This document shows, in pieces, positions 9,383-20,320 of a DNA stretch of 64,000 bases. The DNA comes from Schizochytrium sp. CCTCC M209059 (taxonomy: Eukaryota > Sar > Bigyra > Thraustochytrida > Thraustochytriidae). The notes under the pieces were generated by a model. That model saw nothing but the letters and a program-made list of their open reading frames with translations, searched no databases and was not told the origin of the DNA. A program made the position numbers and the translations under genes. Location: the NCBI GenBank assembly GCA_000818945.1, contig KN805388.1:337420-401419 (forward strand). The letters are read 5' to 3'. The first letter of the stretch is position 1, and each line of letters begins with the position of its first letter.

Positions 9383-10537
9383 ATGCAAAAAACCCTTTGC
9401 GTGGTTATCACCGGCGCCGGCGTGAGTGGCCTGGCTGCGGCACACGAACTCGCGTCCACGTTCGGATCCTTGAGGCAGCCCATGAGCTGCGGCTGCAGCT
9501 GGGCGCAGGCTTTTCGCTCTCCGGGGGGCTGCGATGTCTTCAGCAGATCCCTGCGCTCAGCGACGAGCTATCCAAAATCAGCTCAACGCCAAAGCTGTTC
9601 AGGACCGTGCAAGAGAATGGCACGTTGCTCGCGAGCTTTCCAGCAAAAAAACTCGCGGGAGACCCGCCGGATCTGGCGCAGTTTATGCGAGATGAGCTCC
9701 AGTTAACACTGGCCAAAACTTTGCCAGATGGTCTGGTAGAGTGCGGCCAGCGCGTCGTCTCGGTCGACAAGGAGAGCCGTATGGTTCACACAGAAAAGAA
9801 ATCCGACATCCCCTTCGACTTGCTGATTGGAGCTGACGGCATCAAGAGCCATATTCGCGGCAAACAATTTGTCAAAGAGTGGGAACGCGAGTATTCGGGC
9901 CTTTCAATGTACCACGGAGTCATTTCAAATGAGGAGGTCAAGAAACACGGAGACTTCCGCTTTCAGGAGGGCGCCATTTACAGAGACTGTGGGCAAGGGC
10001 AACTTGCAAATATCTTTTCAGTGCGGCCCAAGCCAGGACTGGACATTTGCCTACGCTTACAGGTGTGCAGAACCTCCTGCCGACGACGAGTGGGCGACAA
10101 CGAATGATGCTCTTTGTGAAAAGATGAGCGAACTCACCAAATTTGCCTCACGCGCAATGCATTTTGGTATCTATCACACACCGCCTCTCTCCGTTTCGTG
10201 GGTGAATGACCGAATTGTGCTGCTGGGAGATGCTGCGCATGCGACCACGCCCTTCATGGGTCATGGTGCGAAACAAGCCATTCAGAACGCAGCCTGTCTG
10301 AGCCGCCTTTTGTCCGAGGACTTGACCCATATTGACGCGGCGTTGCAAGAGTTTTATAAAATTCGCGAGCCCGTGACATCGCGCATCATCAAGAATTCCA
10401 AGTTCGCAGGCCAGCTCCGCACAGCAGATTCCTTCATGGAGCGAACCTTGCGAAGTATTGCGTACCGCATCATGTTTGCTTGCGATGGGGCCCTTTCCAA
10501 ACGCATATACCAAGCGAAGACGAAGCCGGTCGTTTGA
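9383..10537 (+). pseudogene. Decayed tandem copy of the FAD monooxygenase
   Basis: ATG 9383 begins MQKTLCVVITGAGVSGLAAAHEL, parallel to the intact gene at 7721, and the similarity continues to a matching C-terminus (KTKPVV versus ETSPVV). Two lesions break the frame. Near 9452 about 19 bp present in the intact copy are missing, shifting the frame just after the FAD motif. At 9977-9979 (ATTTACA versus ATCACA) one extra T shifts it again. The pieces between still carry GADGIKSHIR and GDAAHATTPFMGHGAKQAIQNA. A 19-bp deletion cannot be an intron, so loss of function is likely. Reading with a frameshift in the first gap is unlikely. A sequencing error could explain only the single T. Confidence 0.85.
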
Positions 10538-11601
10538 TTTTGTGGGGACGACGAATAATTACAAGAAAAGCTTTTCGGTTGCCAGCGATCAGGTGTTAGG
10601 CGAACCAATTAATGCCTGGCCTCCAAGCCTTGCTTGACAGCTGCCATCAGCATCATTCCCCAACCTCGTCATAGGCCTTAGGCCTCATCGGCAACATTTG
10701 AGCCGGAGCCCGAGTCCAAACCTAACTGTCAGTCATCATGATCATCACCATCACAAAATAGGCCCTTTAAGAGATCCGTTAAACCTTTTAAGCGGCTCTG
10801 CCGGTAATCAAAACCTATGTTCCTGCCTATCATGCATGCACGTATGTGCTGAATTCGATCGATTCATCCGTTCAAACTTTGATGCACGCCCGAAACTCAC
10901 TGCCCTGTGTTGTTTTTCTTCTTTGACAAAAGTAGGCATTTCTGTCGGAATGCAAAAATCTAGCGACTGTTGCCTTGAATAAAAAGTACGTGTTGGTGCG
11001 CTTGCTTTCGCACGTGTGGAAAAGAGTACAGAGCGGTGTGCGGTCGCAATGCTTGAATAAGTATAAAGAGGGAGTAGAGTACACACCACGCTTTGCGAGC
11101 TCCGTGCTGTGCGGTGCTGTTGCATTGAGGTCCTTTTATATCCGTCGAAAGCTGAGCGGTCGTCTCTTCCCGGTTTAGACGTAGCGTCGCAGCAGAACCG
11201 CCGGCGCGCTACCTCATAGTCAGGAGGTTGCGACGACGACGACGAGAAGAACGAGGACGAGGACGTCTGCGGAGACTTCGCTGCTGCCAAGGTGCGGTCT
11301 TGTGGAGCACTGCCGGTGTTGCGATACCCCGAAAGCTCCGGGCGTGACAGCGAGAAGGCGGACGAAGTAGCGCAATCGCAAGGTCAACCTCAAGTGGGAG
11401 AAAAAGCAAAAAGCGTCTAAAGGCCTCGCATAAATACTGTCATCAGAGCCAATCGAAAAGGACTGCGAGACCTTGCTTGTACTTTGAAGTGTGCTCGCGC
11501 GAATTTCGCACTCGTATTGTCAATCCACACTAAGATTGCCTCGCGACCATCGCATAACCTCCGTCCGATCGATTGCGCCGTAGGGCGAGCGCAGCAGCAA
11601 G
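10538..11601. other. Intergenic region, no gene recognised
   Basis: 1.06 kb between the monooxygenase pseudogene and the CFAP97-like gene. It includes an imperfect TAGGCCT repeat (10672-10685) and an ATCATCACC-type run near 10740. Short open frames on both strands (for example 10808-11290 minus) have Ser/Arg-rich, non-conserved-looking products and are not called. The last 200 bp are presumably the promoter/leader of the next gene. Confidence 0.5.
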
Positions 11602-12339
11602 ATGTTTCGCGGTCGAGCGGCAAACCCATGCTCGAACAAGTTCTTGTACGCGAAGCAGATCGAGCAGCGGCAAAAGGCGCATCGCGAGCGACTCAAGACA
11701 ATGCGACCTGCTATTGACAACGCGCCACCCAAGAAACCCTCACACTTGACAAACAATAAGAAGAAGGAGGCGCAGATGGAGGAGCACTTTCTCAAGATTG
11801 AGCGGGAAAACAGGCTCTTACTGGAGAAAATGTCGTACATTATGTCGCAAAAGGCCCTCGACAACAAAAATGAGGCCGCCGCCAGGCAGGGTACCAAGAG
11901 CCTCAACAAATCGTACAGAAAGAAGGAGCTCCAGCGCATTACAGAGGAAAACCAAAAGATTTTGCGTCGCATTCAGGAGCGCCAGCCATACTACAACCAC
12001 GCGCAATGGGAGGAAGAACGTCGATTGCAGGAGCGCTATGTGCGGAACATTTGCGAATACCCTGTAAATGGCGACAAAAAGCGCCGGCGCAGGAGGCGGC
12101 GCGGGCCTGGTGCCGGTGAGCCCGGGGCATCAGGCAAAAAGGGTGTCTCTCGCTCTCGCTCCGGCCTTATTCCCTCGCTTGACTCCGAGTACCAGCGTCA
12201 CTCGCGTGAAAAGCTTGACCGATCTCTGCACGGCGAAAGCGCTTCGACTTCGCATCTCAATGGCTCTTCATCTGGCTACGCCGACTTTCGCGCCCTTGGA
12301 GCTCCACCCGACGCAAAGTCCCTCGAGCCTCTCCCATGA
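11602..12339 (+). CDS. CFAP97/hemingway (KIAA1430) family ciliary protein
   Basis: 245 residues from ATG 11602. The core (about residues 55-140) matches the KIAA1430/CFAP97 pattern: an ERENRLLLEKMSYIM helix, then SLNKSYRKKELQRITEENQKIL, RRIQERQPYYN and a tryptophan helix (NHAQWEEER). Family members, such as CFAP97 and the short CFAP97D1, are needed for sperm or ciliary axonemes. The C-terminal third is basic and Ser-rich (a run of arginines near 155-165) and appears disordered. The short length is closest to the CFAP97D type. It implies the organism makes flagellated cells. Membership in the family is clear from pattern; the exact paralogue is not assigned. Confidence 0.82.
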   Translation: MFRGRAANPCSNKFLYAKQIEQRQKAHRERLKTMRPAIDNAPPKKPSHLTNNKKKEAQMEEHFLKIERENRLLLEKMSYIMSQKALDNKNEAAARQGTKSLNKSYRKKELQRITEENQKILRRIQERQPYYNHAQWEEERRLQERYVRNICEYPVNGDKKRRRRRRRGPGAGEPGASGKKGVSRSRSGLIPSLDSEYQRHSREKLDRSLHGESASTSHLNGSSSGYADFRALGAPPDAKSLEPLP

Positions 12340-12760
12340 GTTTATATAACAAACGGCAATTATCGTTTCTTGTCCAGACCTTTTGAACTTCACCAACTTT
12401 ACTTTTCACCAGCGGCCACCCACACAGTCGCTGCCGCTTGCTCGTGTATCCAAGTCACAATCAGCGTCGCCTTGCTTGATCGCCTTCGAGGAAAACGTGT
12501 ATGTGTACCATGTGTGCGCGCACCCCTTGCGCACCCCTCCACACCCTTTCTCCCCGGCCTCTCGGAGGCCTCCGCTTTGCACCAGTCGTCGCAGTCTCGC
12601 ATTCGTTTGGCGTGGGCCAACGCTGCGGCACAGCGAAGCGCGGCAAGGCGCGGTGCGCCGACGCGGCGAGGCACGGCACATCGTAGACCACCATCCTCGC
12701 GCGACGCGTCCGCTCGAGCTCGATTCGACAAAAGAAACCGCAGCTCCAAGTCTCGCTGTC

Positions 12761-13378
12761 ATGGAGGCGGCGGTGGAGGAGCTGAGCCGTGGACTCTCGC
12801 TGGCCTCGGCGCGCGAGGGGGCCAACAAAGATGGCGGAGGCGCCAGCGCAACCGGTGGAAGTGCTGGCGGCATAATAAAATCGGCCGCCGCGCAACGTGT
12901 CGAGGAGCTGGAGCGCCGCAAAGATGCCAAAAAGTTTGACGGCATGGCGTCCTCTCTGTTTGACGCCCTCGACGCGGTCCCTGTGCGACCCAAGAGTCTG
13001 CTAGAAGACAGCAAGGATAACACTGGGGCGGCGTCGTCAATTTCGCGCAAGGAATTTGGCCGTGGACTCTCCGTTATTGACCAGTTTGCTCTGCGTGTTC
13101 ATTCGTCGCATGCATCGTCCGAAGCAACCTTCAACCTTGATGGGACTGCGCGCACAAAGGCAACGTCGGGATCTCTGGCATTCACTGCTGGTGACTCAGG
13201 CCTCGGTTCTGGTCTTGCGTTGAGTAGCAAAAAGAAAAAGCAAGCGAACCTGTCGCGAAAAGCGCGGCAGCGCAAAGAAAAAACTCGACAGCGCGGTCAA
13301 GCATACTCGGAGCGTGCCTCAGGTCCAAGTAAGCGAGGACGTGCACGCGGCAAGTCTAGTCGCTTGCAACTGATATGA
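12761..13378 (+). CDS. Small basic protein of unknown function
   Basis: 205 residues from ATG 12761; the open frame continues 126 codons upstream but only from a TTG through low-complexity sequence. The start MEAAVEELSRGL is helical. A middle segment, DGMASSLFDALDAVPVRP, could be a short conserved motif. The C-terminus is strongly basic (KKKKQANLSRKARQRKEKTR and onward), typical of nucleolar or ribosome-biogenesis proteins. I do not recognise the family; nucleolar location is only a guess from the tail. Codon usage and GC content resemble the neighbours, which supports a real gene. Confidence 0.65.
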   Translation: MEAAVEELSRGLSLASAREGANKDGGGASATGGSAGGIIKSAAAQRVEELERRKDAKKFDGMASSLFDALDAVPVRPKSLLEDSKDNTGAASSISRKEFGRGLSVIDQFALRVHSSHASSEATFNLDGTARTKATSGSLAFTAGDSGLGSGLALSSKKKKQANLSRKARQRKEKTRQRGQAYSERASGPSKRGRARGKSSRLQLI

Positions 13379-13991
13379 TTTGAATCACCAGAAAAGACTG
13401 AATTTTGAAGAAGGAAAAGAAGAACCAGAAAAGAAGACGAAGAAGATGAAGAAGAAACATATAACACTGTATCATTTTTTGCTTTAGACACGTTTCATCA
13501 TCAACTTGACGGCACCTGCGCTTCTCATTTCTTTCGCTCGCGATAGACTCTTTGACTAGGAATTCAATTCTTGAATATTTGCTGCTGCGCCGCATGCTAT
13601 ATTTGTTGTCTTCTCAGATTCCGCTTCGTGCAGATTAATTTCCTCCGAAACGCATTAGCGCATCTTCCGAAATACAACAAGCCTGAAGGGGGCCGCACAC
13701 CGTTCCGCAACAAGTAAGTAATATATAAATATATGTATGAACTCCAGGCAGTGCAGTTTGGGTGCAATCTTGCATATCTCTCACCACACTGTTGTCGCAG
13801 TAACGTGCCAGTTTCGAAAAAGTTCGTATATCCTTGCGTACTCGGAAGGTATTGAGATGAATTGAGACCAGGTATCCGCCTGCGACCCTACTATTTTGTA
13901 CGTACCACCGCGAAATCACCGATGATGAGTCATCATTTTTGTTTGTCATCAAGAAAGACACATCAACGCCTTATCCCGACAATACTGCATC
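13379..13991. other. Convergent intergenic region, AT-rich
   Basis: 612 bp between the small basic protein (+) and polymerase kappa (-), holding both 3' ends. It begins with a purine-rich GAAGAA tract (13405-13455). No gene recognised. Confidence 0.6.
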
Positions 13992-16115
13992 TTACTTCAT
14001 CAAACAGGCGTCAAGATGACGATTCATTTCAGCGTTCGACGCACCATCCATGGTTTGACCGCATACAGGACACCGCTGCTGACGATCTTTACCTGGAGAG
14101 TCGCGATCGACAAGGCACACTGTATCTGTCTTTGAATGCCCACTCACTTTTGTAGGACTTTGATGCTTTGTATTCCCCGCCTCATCTGTCCAAAAAGCCC
14201 GCAGACCCACACTTGAGCGCGCCCGCTTCTTGTGCGCCGCTTTCTCGCTGGAAGCAAGCGAAGACGTTGAGCGTTTGTTTGAGTCTCTTGTTGGTGGAGA
14301 TTGTTGCGTATTGTTCAGACATGCATCAACATGGCGTGTAGCCTCAGTAGTGGAAAATGCATTTAACGGCTGCGCGCAGACCGGGCATTCGCCCTTTGCC
14401 TTTTCCCCAGAATCTTGGGGCTCCCCTTCTTTCGGAGGATGTGCAAAAATGGCCTTGATGTTTGCTTGGGCCGATCGGCTTGTTGGTGGTTTCGTCACCG
14501 GGGCATGTGAGGGATCAATAAGCTTGGACACCTTGATACCCATCAGACGGAGTCTGCAGGGCATCTCCCTGGCGAGGAGCTCGCGCGCGTGTTCAAAGAG
14601 GTCGGTCCCGTCGGCACGGCGTGGCACGGCATTGGTGACGACTGTTTGGCGCGTAAAGACCTCAAAGGACGACTTTTTAATTTTGAGGGTTACGCAATGG
14701 CCGATGAGCTGTTTCTCCACACACCGGCGGGAAAGGCGAGCGCAAATGTCCAAGCAGGTATCAAAAAGCTCCTGAACACTGCTCGCGCCCTGGCTGAATG
14801 TGCGTTCCATTCCGATGGACTTGCGTCCCCGCTGATTGTCTTCGCCCTGCCCGAATGCAGAAGGAAGAGCAGAAACAGCAGCAGCAGAAGAAGAAGAAGA
14901 AGAAGCTGACGATGACGACGCCTGCGAGCTCGAGGCAGAGGGATTGGTACAGCACAAGGTGACACGCAGGAGATAATCTGCCTGAACGGCGGAAAGAAGG
15001 TGCGCGCACAAATATCGCTTGTCCCATAGGTCCCTAACGGTGGCCACGCCGAGAGCGTCCTTGAGCTTTTTCTCTGCGACCTTACCAATCCCGGGCACCT
15101 TGCGAATCGCAAGTTCGCGAGTGAATCGGAGCATCTTTTCGGGCTGCCAAGGCACCACGCATTGGCCATTAGGCTTGTTGCGATCCGAAGCAATCTTGGC
15201 GAGCATGCGCGTGCGGGCAATACCCGCGGAGCACGTAAGTCGTGTGTGTGCTGACACCTCGTCGCGCATGGCCTGAACTACACGTTCCGCGACATGGAAA
15301 CGCCTTGCCGTTTGCGCATCCGCGTCAAGGTTAGCGCCGTCCTGCTCCTTGGAAATTTCAGCATCCACGAAGTCGGTGATGTCCATGTAGGCTTCGTCAA
15401 GGCTGCCTGCATGGAGTTTGGGATCGTATTTTTTCAAGATATCGCGAACCTCTTGCGAAGCTTGACGGTACTTGTCGAAGTTCGACTTGACAAAGACGAG
15501 CTCAGGGCACAATTTGCGCGCAATGAAACCAGGCATTGCGGATCTCACACCGTATTCGCGGGCGAGATAGTTTGTGGTGGAGATCATGGAAAGTCCGCCG
15601 ACAGCCATGGGTTTTCCCGCGAGACTGGGGTCGTCGCGCATTTCGACGGCTGCGAAGAAGCAGTCCATGTCCACGACGCAGTAAATGCGGCTCAGATCGC
15701 GTTCGCGCAAGAGCTTGGTGACCTTGGCGTCGACACGGTGGCGTACGGGCGCGAGATCGCTCTCGAGGGTTGCTGCAAGCTTGGCGCGCAGCTTGCGCAC
15801 TTCGGCTTGGGTGCGCTCGTCGCGGCGCTGGGCTTCTTTGAAATGCTCAGACCCTTTGCTCATTTCAAAGACGATCTGGTTGACGTGTTCCTTGTCAACC
15901 TTTTTCATGCCTGCCTTTTCGTTCGCGAACACGAAGAGGTGCGCGAAGTCGGACCCGTTCCGTGGCGCCTCGGCTGCATCCTCGTCCTTGGTGGACGCCG
16001 AGGTCGCGCGAGACGATGCACTCTCACCTCCATGGCGACCGCCTGTGCGCACAGTTTCTCGCTCGCGCAGCCCATCGCCACGGGGTTCGCCCGTCCCGTG
16101 CGCTGCCGTGGACAT
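13992..16115 (-). CDS. POLK: DNA polymerase kappa (Y family) with two UBZ4 fingers
   Basis: 707 residues from ATG 16115; a GTG four codons earlier is not used. Residues about 68-112 form the N-clasp peculiar to Pol kappa (KAGMKKVDKEHVNQIVFEMSKG). The palm carries the catalytic acids D149 and D151 (VVDMDCFFAAVE) and D240-E241 (SLDEAYMDIT). The helix-hairpin-helix VPGIGKVAEKKL and the little-finger motif SIGMERTFS follow. A Ser-rich linker interrupts the polymerase core near 395-430. Two Rad18-type UBZ zinc fingers lie at about 577-599 and 682-704, each CPVC...H-x3-C. The enzyme bypasses minor-groove DNA lesions in the nucleus and is recruited by ubiquitinated PCNA. Between the fingers SVGLRAFW resembles a PIP box lacking its Gln. 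Length and order match animal POLK. Confidence 0.96.
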   Translation of the reverse strand: MSTAAHGTGEPRGDGLRERETVRTGGRHGGESASSRATSASTKDEDAAEAPRNGSDFAHLFVFANEKAGMKKVDKEHVNQIVFEMSKGSEHFKEAQRRDERTQAEVRKLRAKLAATLESDLAPVRHRVDAKVTKLLRERDLSRIYCVVDMDCFFAAVEMRDDPSLAGKPMAVGGLSMISTTNYLAREYGVRSAMPGFIARKLCPELVFVKSNFDKYRQASQEVRDILKKYDPKLHAGSLDEAYMDITDFVDAEISKEQDGANLDADAQTARRFHVAERVVQAMRDEVSAHTRLTCSAGIARTRMLAKIASDRNKPNGQCVVPWQPEKMLRFTRELAIRKVPGIGKVAEKKLKDALGVATVRDLWDKRYLCAHLLSAVQADYLLRVTLCCTNPSASSSQASSSSASSSSSSAAAVSALPSAFGQGEDNQRGRKSIGMERTFSQGASSVQELFDTCLDICARLSRRCVEKQLIGHCVTLKIKKSSFEVFTRQTVVTNAVPRRADGTDLFEHARELLAREMPCRLRLMGIKVSKLIDPSHAPVTKPPTSRSAQANIKAIFAHPPKEGEPQDSGEKAKGECPVCAQPLNAFSTTEATRHVDACLNNTQQSPPTRDSNKRSTSSLASSEKAAHKKRARSSVGLRAFWTDEAGNTKHQSPTKVSGHSKTDTVCLVDRDSPGKDRQQRCPVCGQTMDGASNAEMNRHLDACLMK

Positions 16116-16176
16116 GCCGCCATGCACAGGTGGGTCTGCGTCTGCCTCGCTGGTCTGTCGGGAGAGTGGACGGCGA

Positions 16177-16184
16177 TAGGCCTA
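16177..16184. promoter_or_regulatory. TAGGCCTA palindrome upstream of POLK
   Basis: The octamer lies 62 bp upstream of the POLK ATG (16115). It is the same sequence found near the ABC transporter and TMEM175-like starts. Function unknown. Confidence 0.4.
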
Positions 16185-16548
16185 ACTAAAAACTAACCTA
16201 ACGATCGACCGCCAACTTTTTAACTAACAGTAAGAACTTGAGAGCGCTTGACAGTGAGTCAACGTCAGAGAGATGCGGAGCGAATGATAAGACAAATGAA
16301 GGATTGACAGTGAAGGGAAAGAGAGACGTGCATGACCAGCCGAGAGTGTCCAACAAGAGAGACAGCCTTTTCCTTTTTCCTCCCTCCCCCTTTTTATGCG
16401 TCGATTTGCCCACGAGATTTTGATGAAGAATGTGGTGATCGATCCCAGGTTCGTAGAGGAACATCGGTTATTTACGGAAAAAAAAACACACACATCAACA
16501 ATAACAACAAGATACAAAATGGGAAATGAGCGGGCGAAGACGGAGCAT

Positions 16549-16902
16549 TCAGTCTGCAGCATCGACGGCGTCGAGAAGATAGGTGAGGTCGTCGAGGAGA
16601 TCCTCGTGCGTGACTTCCAAGCGCTCTTCGAGCGCCTGTGCACACAAGGCGCGTGTGATTCGGCCTTGATGAAGGTCCTCGAGGATGTCGAGCATGTCCT
16701 GGTAAGCGCTTTCGTCATCACCTAAACCGTCGCGAAAGTGCTCAAGCAAAGTCTGCAAGTCGGACGCCTCATCAATGCGCAGATCGGCGATATCGAGTGC
16801 TTCATCTACCTCTGCTCCTGACTCGTCCATATCAGCATCATCAAGGTCGTTGACTGCATCTTCAATTGCATCGGCATCGCGGACAATGCGATGATCATCA
16901 TG

Positions 16903-16934
<32 letters not shown>

Positions 16935-18201
16935 TATTGTCGTTCATCGCATTGTCATGACGAAAGCTGTTGCTATCCATGTTTTCCTCCTCGTTTGAGC
17001 CGCTATCGCTGTCGCTATCGTCACCGCTGACCTCTTGACCGTCAATGGAGAGCGAGCTCTCCAAGGAATTGATTCGACGTGCAAGCTGGCGTGAACGTTG
17101 GCGTGAACGTTGGCGTGAACGTTGGCGTAGCGTGGGCGAAGTTGACTCATCAGCGCTGTCGTAGAGCCGAGGGAGCAGAAGGCCTTCGCTGAAAGTCGTT
17201 TTGAGACCCGCGGCGACTCCGATTTGTCGCAAGCCATCGATTACGGACCCGCCCCGAGTTTGCCAGCCGTCATCGACTCCGGCGCTGAGCTGTCTTTGTC
17301 GCTGCATCGAGACAGAAGCATCTTTTTCTTGTTCAAGACTCTCTGCTGCTTCATCTGCAGTCTTCCCACTGTCGACCCCCACGCCTGGGGGCGGATTGCC
17401 AAGACAGGCTTCAAATTCGCCCACGAGATCATCATGGCCAGCGAGAAGCTTGTATACCTCGCGTCGGAGCTCGCCCTGCGTCTTTGCGCGGGAAAGTAAG
17501 TCAAGGTACTCATCAAAGATGTCTTCTCCAGCTGCTGCGGCAATGTTGTCATGAAAGGCGACGAGCTGCAAGAGCCCTGCCGTTTGGAACAGCGAGGGCG
17601 ACTGGGCGTCCGATGGCAAGGGAACGCATGTGGGGCCGGTCCTTTTGCTGCCGGGGAGCGTTTTTTTCAGAGAGTTTCTCATGCGCTGGGCCAGACTTTT
17701 GCGCGGTCCGCTGTTCCTTTGTTTTGCCGCTTTCGTCGGAGCGTTTTGCATCGACGGACTTGTCACCACGACTGCTTCCTCTCTTTCCTCGGCCTCTACC
17801 TCTGCCTCTGTCTCTTCCAATTTGTCTTCTATTTCGCCATTGTCATTACCAACGTCATCTTCGTCATTGTGGGCATCGTCGCCGCCGTCGTGGTCGTCGT
17901 CATTGATCTCGTTGTTGTCATCGATGTCGCCGTTGTCATCGAAGAAGGTCATCGCTTGCTCGGTTTCCTCCGCAGGTCCTCCAGCGGCAACGGTGGCGGA
18001 TGCAGCAGCGGCAGCGACGGCGCCTTGGCTGGCCTTGCTCCTCGCGCTGTTTCTGCTCGACCCTCGCGACCTCCTCAAGGATCGGCGCGAGACCCTAGGC
18101 GCGGCGCTCGCCGTCAGCGTGGCGCTGGCGGCGCTCCTTCGCGTCGCGCGGGGCTCGACGGTGCCGCGCTCGGTCCTCCTCTCCTCGCGCAGCGGCGGCA
18201 T
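16549..18201 (-). CDS. Acidic protein with two PAH-like helical modules
   Basis: 550 residues from ATG 18201 (MPPLREERR); the open frame continues upstream through Arg-rich low-complexity sequence without another convincing start. Residues about 205-272 read FDEYLDLLSRAK..., ...KLLAGHDDLVGEFEACLG, and residues about 482-545 read YQDMLDILEDLHQG..., ...HEDLLDDLTYLLD. Both follow the paired-amphipathic-helix pattern of Sin3 (helices ending in G/T-H-x-D-L-L). Between and before them lie long Asp/Glu/Asn runs and a basic patch, plus an RQRSRQRSRQRSRQ repeat. Sin3-type PAH modules bind transcriptional repressors; here a nuclear scaffold is a reasonable guess. No deacetylase-interacting domain is present, so it is not Sin3 itself. 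Confidence 0.7.
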
Positions 18202-18793
18202 TGCCGGCGTCGGGCCGGCGTGCTCCTCGCGCGGGTCCTCGCCGCTGGCGCCGCTCTTGCGACGGGCGCTCGAGCGCCGCCTGCGAGACGGCCTGCGCTC
18301 GCGGCCTGCCGCCGCGCCGCCACATCGCGCGGGCGGCACGTGCGTGCGTCTGTGCGAGCGTGCGTGCGTGCGAGCAAGCAAGCGCTCTCGCCCGCGCCCG
18401 CCCCAAGTTCGCTCGCTGGTTCTGCGCGCCTCGCGACGCCGCGGTATCCGAGCCCCGCGCCCGCGCCGCGCGCCGCCGCGCCTCGAGCCGGGTGAGGTAT
18501 GCGCGCGGGCGGAGAAGGGCGCCGGGCGAGGCGGAAGGGGGGCGCGAGCAAGAAGGGCGGATAGAGCGAGAGAGCGAGCAATCGATATGCAGCGCGTGCA
18601 GCAGAGCAGCACGTGCAGGCAGGAAAGCGGCACGTGCAGCGAGCGAACAGGGCCTGCCTGCCTTGGAGGCCGCCCGGAGGGTCGCGCGAGGGTCTAGCAG
18701 CTGCCGCGGAGCTGGTGCTGCTGCTGGTGCTGCTGCTCGCGGCGGCGGGGCGGCGCCGGGTCGCCGGCAGTCTTGACCCAGTGCTCGGAGTCC

Positions 18794-18827
<34 letters not shown>
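18794..18827. repeat. (TGTC)n microsatellite
   Basis: About eight units of TGTC/CTGT upstream of the PAH-like gene. Confidence 0.9.
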
Positions 18828-20249
18828 GCCTTCGTCCGCTTCCTGGCACTTTGGAGCTGGCAGAGCCTGAGACTATGACAGACACGATCAGGGATGGGGA
18901 TGACAGACTGACGGAGAGATTGACAGACGCCCGAGCGACCAGACGGACACGACCACGCGCGCTGCGCTCGGCGGAGACGGGAGCTGCGGAGGCCCGCACG
19001 GCGCTCGAAGAAGCAGGCAGCTGCGGCCGGCAGGTGGAGCGCGGGCAGGACGCACGGGCGATCGATCTTCTACGCAGGGCGGGCGGCACGCGCCAGGGGT
19101 GGAGGTGAGCAAGGTGTGCGCGCGTAGAAGTTGATGTGCGCCAGTGCTTGTGCGTGTGTGAGTTTGCTCGTATGCATGTGTTAGCGAGCCGGACTTTCTC
19201 CTCGCGGATGCGCTGGGCCTTGCTTGGCCTGCGCGGCAAGCGGCAAGCGGGTCGAGTGTGGCGGTCGCTGTCGGTGACGTTTGCGGTTTGGATGTGCTGG
19301 CAACGAGGAGCAGGATCAGCCTCCACGGGCCTGTGGGCGGCAAACAGCTCAGCAAGCAGCTGCGGCCAGAATGCCAGTGGTGAATGGGTCCGGAGGATCT
19401 CGACGTTATGAACACGCCAATACCACCATCATTATCACCGTCATTATCACAACCTGGCAACACCGTCTACGTCAATCCGTCTTGTACCCGTTTTGTACCC
19501 GCCACATCGCTTGATAGGCTGGCTGGTCGGCGCCGCCTTTTGACTGCCAGCTCGAGGATGGGAAGCTTGCCCCGCGCTGCCTACTCGAAGCGCGATCACG
19601 GCGCCAACGCCCAACGTCCGTCCGAACGACTCGAGAGATTGATATGAGTTGGGGCTACTCGCTTTCGCCTCGGACCGTTGATCATGTTGCATGGCGAGTT
19701 TGCTTGGTCATCTCATCGGGCCCAGGGGAGAAGACGGCTTTAGCTCATCAGCCAGGTTGGCTTGGCATGCTCATCAGATTGGCTTGGCATGCTGGCGAGC
19801 GAAGGGAGCGAGCGCCCGACCTCGGCTCGGTCAGGCGGCGCAGAGGGCCTGGACCAGCGCGAGAAACGCAGACGTTGCGAATGCGAATGTATGTAGTACG
19901 CTGCGGTCTCTACGATAATGGTAACGTCGCTCACTGCCAACGCGTCTTTACTCGAGTCGGATTGACTGTGAGTCGAGTTGAGTCGCTGGCCAGCTTGGCC
20001 GAGGACGCCACGAAAAGGGTTAACGTGGTGCCAAAGCACTGGCAGCCGGCAAGGAGTAAGCACGTTGCAGTTCGTGGCGGTGGCGAATCCGATTCCAAGC
20101 AAGTCACGCCAGGCCAAGACAGTCGCTCCGGCCGGCCGGCCGGACTTGGCGGAAAGAGCATTTAAAGCGAGGCGAGGCGAGGCGAGAGGGCTGACCCCCG
20201 ATTGTTTATGCGAGCTTGAAGTGGAATGATTGAAAGTGAATTGGATAAA

Positions 20250-20320
20250 ATGAAGTGAAGTGAAGTGAAATGAAGTGAAGTGAAGTGAAGTGAAGTGGAG
20301 TGAAATGAAATGAAATGAGG
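20250..20320. repeat. (GAAGT)n pentanucleotide tract
   Basis: About 14 imperfect units of TGAAG/TGAAA, purine-rich on the + strand, in the gene-free region. Confidence 0.88.

Noticed and set aside
9383..10537. Second monooxygenase as a gene with short introns
   Set aside because: A missing 19-bp block and one added base cannot be restored by splicing, and the other genes here appear intronless.
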